This document shows, one piece after another, positions 59,701-64,000 of a stretch of DNA of 64,000 bases; within the stretch, counting starts at the first letter, position 1; the number at the start of each line of letters is the position of its first letter. This DNA comes from Synergistales bacterium (GTDB lineage: Bacteria > Synergistota > Synergistia > Synergistales > Aminobacteriaceae). Below the pieces are notes generated by a model. That model was given only the letters and a program-made list of their open reading frames with translations, searched no databases and was not told the origin of the DNA. Position numbers and translations under genes: made by a program. The stretch lies in contig BNVH01000008.1 in the NCBI GenBank assembly GCA_025997955.1, positions 1-64,000 of the forward strand, read 5' to 3'.

Positions 59701-61929
59701 TCACGCAAGCGCTATATCCACCAAATTGCTGTGCTGCGGGTTGCCCTTGGCCAAGGGCGTCGGGCGCGACGTGGAGAGCGTGTTTACACAGCCGCGCAAG
59801 TCCGTGCCATCGCTGTCCGGGGTATGCCACGCGCCCTGCGATATAGCCAAGACGCCCTTCACAACCCTGTCGGTGACGCGCGCCTTTATTCTTATTCTTC
59901 CCCGGTCGTTAAATACGAATATCTCGTCGTCGTCTTGGATGCCATGAGACATCGCGTCAGCCGGGTTTATCCAGACTTTTTGCGGGTCTATCTGTTCCAA
60001 ACTCAGGTTGTTGTCATGTATGGAGTGCGTGCGGCGTTTTGTGTGCCAGCCCACAAGCTGAAGCGGATATTTTGCGAAACGCTCTTCGCCTGGCCCCTCA
60101 AAGGCGGGTGTGTATTTGGGTATCGCCGGGATTTCTGACGGGTTGCCCTTGGCCAAGAGACGGGGTGAGAAAATCTCTATCTTGCCGCTCGGCGTGGGGA
60201 ACGGGTGATTTTCAGGCCTCGCGATATTGTCCGCAAACGCTATGAACGGCGGTTTCTTTTTGTAACGGTAGATTCCTTCTTTTGTGAAAGTCTCGAAGTC
60301 GGGCATCTCCTCGTTCTTCAAAAGGGCGCGCAAATCGTTATAAACCCACTCCAAGAGGCCGCGCAAATCTTTGCCGCCGAAAGTGAACTCGTCATAAACC
60401 CCAAGCTCGCGCGATACGTCCGATAGCCAGTCGTACTCAAAGCGGCTCTCGTATAAAGGCTCTATGGCCCTGTTGCAGTATAATATGTAGCCTCCCTCGC
60501 GCCAAGGCTTGCCTATGTTCTCGGTCTCGAACATCGACGCGCCGGGCAGCAAAATGTCCGCGAATTTAGCCGACGGCGTCATAAAAAGGTCGGAGCATAT
60601 AATAAACTCGCACATACTTGTATCCTTTAATATGCGCATCGTGCGGTTGATGTCGGAGTGCTGGTTTATGAGCATGTTTCCGGCTAAGTTGAATATCAGC
60701 TTTATAGGGGCGGCGAGCTTTTTCACTCCGACGACCCCATCGCGCCCCGTCATCTCGTCTCCCCTCAGAACAGCGTCAGTCCATAAAAATGACGGGATCT
60801 TCCCTTTATATGGGTTTTGAAACGTGGGGACTTCGGGCGTTTTTGGCAATGGGATAAGTCCATAACCGCAGGCGCTTCCGCCCGGTATGCCGACGTTGCC
60901 CGTGAGGCAGGCCAGCATCGTTCCGCTTCGCACGGTCTGCTCGCCGTTGGCGTTTCTCTGAGGCCCCCAGCCCTGAAGAAGCGCCGCGGGGTGAATCGTG
61001 GCGTATTTACGGGCGACGCTACGTATGGTGTCGGCGGGCACACCCGTTATATCGCTTGCCCATTCGGGCGTTTTGACGATATTGTCGTATTTTCCGAAGA
61101 CGTAATCTTTGTAGTTTTCTTCTCCCTCCATGCCCGGTGGCATGTGGGAGCTGTCGAAGCCTATGCAGAATTTATCCATAAACGCCTGATTTTGGAGAGA
61201 TTCTGAGAGTATGACATAGGCCATGCCGTCCATCATCGCGCTATCCGTCGTCGGCCTTATGCCTATCCAAGTATCGGCTAAGCTCACGGCCGTGTCGCTT
61301 TGCCTCGGGTCAACGGATATTATCTCGCGTCCGCGTTTCTTTGCCTCTCTCAGATAAAAGTTGACCTCACTGCCGAAGCCGCTCTCAAATGGGTTGTGCC
61401 CCCAGAGTATTATGAGTTTGGAGTTGAGCAGGTCCTCCGCGCTGTTGCCGGTCTCAGTAGTGCCGTAGGTGTATGGCGTGGCGTAAGACGTGCAGGCGGT
61501 GCTGTAGCTATTGTAGCTATCCAAGAATCCGCCGGTGAGCGAGAGGAGGTTTTTGGCCATCGCGTTGCCCCTCACGACTCCATCTAAGCCAAAGCCGTAG
61601 TTGACGTAGCGCGACGACGCGCCGTATTGAGCGCCCAAGCGCGATATTTTCGAGGCTATCTCGGCGACGGCTTCACTCCATGAAATTCTCTCAAACTTTC
61701 CCTCGCCGCGTTCGCCGACGCGTTTCATTGGATACCGCAGGCGGTCTGAGCCGAGGAACGTCTTATGATAAGACAAGCCCCTGGCGCAGGGCGTTATCCT
61801 AAAAGGCGGTTCAGCGCTCTGAGGCAGGGGGCGCATCTCCACGACACGCCCGTCTCTGACCACGGCCAAAAGCGGACAGCGTCCGCCGCAGTTGTTTATC
61901 CCACAGACGGGGACTAACCTATCGGTCAT
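59701..61929 (-). CDS. Molybdopterin-dependent oxidoreductase (DMSO reductase family), stand-alone
   Basis: 742 aa. N-terminal [4Fe-4S] cysteines at 9, 14, 18 and 48 (VCGINNCGGRC; TPCARG), cofactor-binding segments LLSLTGGFLDSYNSYSTACTSYATPYTYG and LIILWGHNPFESG, and a C-terminal domain with GWHTKRRTHSIHDNNL. No twin-arginine signal, so it stays in the cytoplasm. No electron-transfer (DmsB-like) or membrane (DmsC-like) subunit is adjacent, which is unusual. Substrate unknown. Confidence 0.92.
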   Translation of the reverse strand: MTDRLVPVCGINNCGGRCPLLAVVRDGRVVEMRPLPQSAEPPFRITPCARGLSYHKTFLGSDRLRYPMKRVGERGEGKFERISWSEAVAEIASKISRLGAQYGASSRYVNYGFGLDGVVRGNAMAKNLLSLTGGFLDSYNSYSTACTSYATPYTYGTTETGNSAEDLLNSKLIILWGHNPFESGFGSEVNFYLREAKKRGREIISVDPRQSDTAVSLADTWIGIRPTTDSAMMDGMAYVILSESLQNQAFMDKFCIGFDSSHMPPGMEGEENYKDYVFGKYDNIVKTPEWASDITGVPADTIRSVARKYATIHPAALLQGWGPQRNANGEQTVRSGTMLACLTGNVGIPGGSACGYGLIPLPKTPEVPTFQNPYKGKIPSFLWTDAVLRGDEMTGRDGVVGVKKLAAPIKLIFNLAGNMLINQHSDINRTMRILKDTSMCEFIICSDLFMTPSAKFADILLPGASMFETENIGKPWREGGYILYCNRAIEPLYESRFEYDWLSDVSRELGVYDEFTFGGKDLRGLLEWVYNDLRALLKNEEMPDFETFTKEGIYRYKKKPPFIAFADNIARPENHPFPTPSGKIEIFSPRLLAKGNPSEIPAIPKYTPAFEGPGEERFAKYPLQLVGWHTKRRTHSIHDNNLSLEQIDPQKVWINPADAMSHGIQDDDEIFVFNDRGRIRIKARVTDRVVKGVLAISQGAWHTPDSDGTDLRGCVNTLSTSRPTPLAKGNPQHSNLVDIALA

Positions 61930-61943
61930 TTACCAAACATCGG

Positions 61944-62141
61944 CTACGCCTTTAGCGTTGCGTCGTAGCCCGCCTCGTCCAAGAGCGATATTATCTTGTC
62001 CGCGGAGTCAGCCTCCACGCGGACTTCCTTTGCCGGCAAATCGACCTCGAAGCCGGAGTACTTAGCGTCATCCAACGCTTTGGTGATAGCCTTGACACAG
62101 TGCTCGCAGGACATATCAGGAACGGAAAAAATCTTTTTCAT
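61944..62141 (-). CDS. Heavy-metal-associated (CopZ-like) protein
   Basis: 65 aa, a single HMA domain. MKKIFSVPDMSCEHCVKAITKAL carries the MxCxxC metal site. Copper chaperone or metal-sensing role is likely. It starts the transcript that continues into the molybdopterin enzyme, 14 bases downstream. Divergent from hrcA. Confidence 0.9.
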   Translation of the reverse strand: MKKIFSVPDMSCEHCVKAITKALDDAKYSGFEVDLPAKEVRVEADSADKIISLLDEAGYDATLKA

Positions 62142-62205
62142 ATTCAGTGCCTCCTAAAAATTACTTAATTTTTATAACTTATTATACATCTTTTCAGAAT
62201 ATGTA

Positions 62206-62234
62206 TTGACAACAAAGATATATATTGCTAATCT
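62206..62234 (+). promoter_or_regulatory. Sigma70-type promoter of hrcA-grpE-dnaK
   Basis: TTGACA (62206-62211), 17-base spacer, TAATCT (62229-62234). Transcription would start near 62241, just before the CIRCE element. Confidence 0.85.
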
Positions 62235-62252
62235 GTCCATAGATTAAATGTA

Positions 62253-62279
62253 TTAGCACTCAAAGATATAGAGTGCTAA
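62253..62279. promoter_or_regulatory. CIRCE operator
   Basis: Perfect TTAGCACTC, 9 bases, GAGTGCTAA, the established binding site of HrcA. Located between the promoter and hrcA start, so HrcA represses its own operon until heat or misfolded proteins inactivate it. Confidence 0.98.
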
Positions 62280-62304
62280 TATAAAAATCCCGGAGGACAT
62301 TGAC

Positions 62305-63315
62305 ATGCTGACGGAGAGACAATTAGGGATTGTTTTGGCTGTGGTCTACGAATATATAAAGACGGGTGAGCCCGCTGGCTCGCGGACCATTACGAAAAAA
62401 TACATCAAGGGGCTGAGCCCCGCCACTATACGCAACGAGATGTCCGACCTTGAGGATATGGGGTATTTTTACCAGCCTCATACATCGTCGGGAAGGCTGC
62501 CGACGGCGAAATCTTATCGGGTGTACGTGGACTCCGTGGCCTCGCGCGAGAGATTGCGCCCGCGTGAGTCGAGCGAGTGGCAAAAGGAGATACAGACTCG
62601 GCGAAGCGGCGTGGAGGATCTTCTGCATTATGTAACGAATATGCTCTCGCGCCTCACTAACTGCGTAGGCGTGGCGGCGGTTTCGGGGCTCGACAACACG
62701 GAGATTCAGCATATAGACCTCATGCCCTTGGGCGGCTCTCATATTCTGGCCCTTATCGTCCTAAAGGGGGGGCTTGTGCATCATTCGCAGTTCGCGCTTC
62801 CCTGCGAGGTGGACACGCTCGTCATAGAAGAGCTTACGCACAGAATAAACACGGTGGCGTCCGGGAGAACTTGGAGCGAGGTCAGGAATGTTCTTTATGA
62901 TTTTGTGCAAAACGGGTTGGAGAACGTCGAGGAAGCCTGTCGCATGGCCATAAACGAGCTCGACAAGTTCCTGACGATGCAAAACTATCGCTTTTTCAGC
63001 AGCGGGGCGCAATATATCCTGAATTTGCCCCACTTTCAGACACTTGGGCGCCTTCAGGCCGTCCTGTCGCTCTTGGAGCAGGAGAGGCCGCTCGCTAGCA
63101 TGATAGAGAGATGCCGAAAAAGCGAGTCTTTGAACGTAAGTATAGGCGAGGAGAACGAAACAGAGGGCATGATTGAAAACTCCATGATCCTCATACCGGC
63201 CCAGACGCGTCAGCAAAAGGCCGTCCTCGGCCTTATAGGCCCTCTGCGTATGGACTATGAGCGCTCAATAAACATCTTAGAGGCTATGGTCGACGTTTTG
63301 GGCAAAGAAGAATGA
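62305..63315 (+). CDS. hrcA: Heat-inducible transcription repressor HrcA
   Basis: 336 aa. N-terminal winged helix MLTERQLGIVLAVVYEYIKTGEPAGSRTI, then LSPATIRNEMSDLEDMGYFYQPHTSSGRLPTAKSYRVYVD, both typical. The C-terminal half binds effector and dimerises. First gene of the chaperone operon, with GGAGG 8-9 bases before the ATG. Its operator is the CIRCE element directly upstream. Confidence 0.97.
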   Translation: MLTERQLGIVLAVVYEYIKTGEPAGSRTITKKYIKGLSPATIRNEMSDLEDMGYFYQPHTSSGRLPTAKSYRVYVDSVASRERLRPRESSEWQKEIQTRRSGVEDLLHYVTNMLSRLTNCVGVAAVSGLDNTEIQHIDLMPLGGSHILALIVLKGGLVHHSQFALPCEVDTLVIEELTHRINTVASGRTWSEVRNVLYDFVQNGLENVEEACRMAINELDKFLTMQNYRFFSSGAQYILNLPHFQTLGRLQAVLSLLEQERPLASMIERCRKSESLNVSIGEENETEGMIENSMILIPAQTRQQKAVLGLIGPLRMDYERSINILEAMVDVLGKEE

Positions 63316-63333
63316 AGCGAGGAGGACAAGCAC

Positions 63334-63960
63334 ATGAGTGACGAGAGCAAAATCGGTGCGGCCGCAAAACCCCTCGGAGCCGATATCGACGACGGGCTCT
63401 ACCGAGATCTGAATGAAGTCTTGAGGGACAGCGCGCCGGGCGGTGAAACGATACATATGGAAGGCGGATTCGTAGAACCCGAACTTGACGCTCCGGTAGC
63501 GAACGAGGCGGAGGATTTGAAAGCGCAATTAGCCGCCGCGCGGGCAGATCTCTATAACTACAGACAGCGCGCGGAGCGCGAAAAAAGCAAGATAGTCAGG
63601 CTGCTCACGCTCGACCGCATAGCTGACTTTTTGCCGGCGCTCGATAACTTGGACAGAGCGCTGCAGGCGCCGGAGGACGGCCCAGCCAAGAACGTGCTCA
63701 TAGGGGTGCGCATGGTGCAAAAGCAGTTTTTGTCTATCCTTGAGGACATGGGAGTGAGCGCCATACAAGCGGCGGAGGGTATGCCCTTCGACCCGCTGCT
63801 GCACAACGCCGTAGAGACAGAAAAAGTCGACGACCCCGCCCTTGACGGCGTTATTTTAAGGGAACTTGCAAGGGGCTACCGCTCGACAGAGCGCGTGATG
63901 AGGGCTACACAGGTAATAGTCGGAAGCTATAAGCGAGACGAAAGTTACGAAACTAACTAA
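63334..63960 (+). CDS. grpE: Nucleotide exchange factor GrpE
   Basis: 208 aa. Long N-terminal helix with coiled coil (AEDLKAQLAAARADLYNYRQRAEREK), then DFLPALDNLDRALQA, GVRMVQKQFLSILEDMGVSAI and LDGVILRELARGYRSTERVMRATQVIV at the C-terminus. It drives ADP release from DnaK. GAGGA upstream of ATG, 18 bases after hrcA. Confidence 0.97.
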   Translation: MSDESKIGAAAKPLGADIDDGLYRDLNEVLRDSAPGGETIHMEGGFVEPELDAPVANEAEDLKAQLAAARADLYNYRQRAEREKSKIVRLLTLDRIADFLPALDNLDRALQAPEDGPAKNVLIGVRMVQKQFLSILEDMGVSAIQAAEGMPFDPLLHNAVETEKVDDPALDGVILRELARGYRSTERVMRATQVIVGSYKRDESYETN

Positions 63961-63987
63961 AAAATTTAATCTTAGGAGGAATATATT

Positions 63988-64000
63988 ATGGCTAAAGTTG
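63988..64000 (+). CDS. dnaK: Chaperone protein DnaK, first codons only
   Basis: ATG GCT AAA GTT followed by the window edge; AGGAGGA 8 bases upstream. MAKV and the position after grpE identify dnaK, but only four complete codons are visible. Confidence 0.75.

Overview
The window looks like a chromosomal piece of an anaerobic, flagellated, probably gut-associated bacterium, most likely of the Synergistota (Synergistaceae). That placement is inference. It rests on the mix of TRAP uptake genes, two-subunit transketolases, a double-cubane-cluster protein with its activase, iron-containing alcohol dehydrogenases, adenine deaminase, many Rpn/PD-(D/E)XK nuclease-fold genes, and the hrcA-grpE-dnaK order behind a CIRCE operator. 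No rRNA, tRNA or CRISPR array was seen.

Layout. 1-6900: the N-terminal part of an AAA-ATPase-like/DUF1703 gene, a giant secreted protein of unknown function (1693 aa) and a small divergent secreted protein. 6945-16889 (minus strand): a nine-gene catabolic operon (iron alcohol dehydrogenase, split transketolase, two fucose/arabinose-isomerase-like enzymes, a complete DctPQM TRAP transporter, an SDR). It has no sugar kinase, which suggests an unphosphorylated acidic sugar cut by transketolase; a sulfosugar is one candidate. 17400-18683: serS. 18788-31841: a flagellar operon fliE-F-G-H-I-J, lytic transglycosylase, motE-like, fliK, flgD, flgE.

The flagellar operon is interrupted and followed by mobile or selfish modules. 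An Rpn nuclease gene sits between flgD and flgE. Downstream of flgE come a type II toxin-antitoxin pair, a tandem pair of Rpn genes each preceded by a copy of the 3' end of flgE, detached copies of Rpn C-terminal tails, and the remains of a transposon end. All three Rpn genes have a plausible in-frame internal start just before the tail. This resembles the reported intragenic RpnS antitoxins, and here the tails also occur as free-standing and chimeric copies. This is the most unusual part of the window.

35402-46235: a YfcC/DcuC-type carrier, coaD, then rseP-ispG-split transketolase-RuBisCO-like protein, ending in a ybaK fragment; then minus-strand DUF3791-like genes, a HAD phosphatase, a membrane protein, a Nudix hydrolase and a TtcA-like enzyme. 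46408-48329: double-cubane-cluster protein and activase. 48330-56194 (minus): a CbiA-like protein that seems to have lost both active sites, a BaiN/HI0933 flavoprotein, tex, a deoxynucleoside kinase, a PAS protein and ade. 56354-62141: a second iron alcohol dehydrogenase, a VapBC-like pair with a damaged toxin, a HAD phosphatase, an XRE regulator divergent from a 52-aa gene, a stand-alone molybdopterin oxidoreductase and a CopZ-like protein. 62206-64000: CIRCE-controlled hrcA-grpE-dnaK, with dnaK cut by the window edge.
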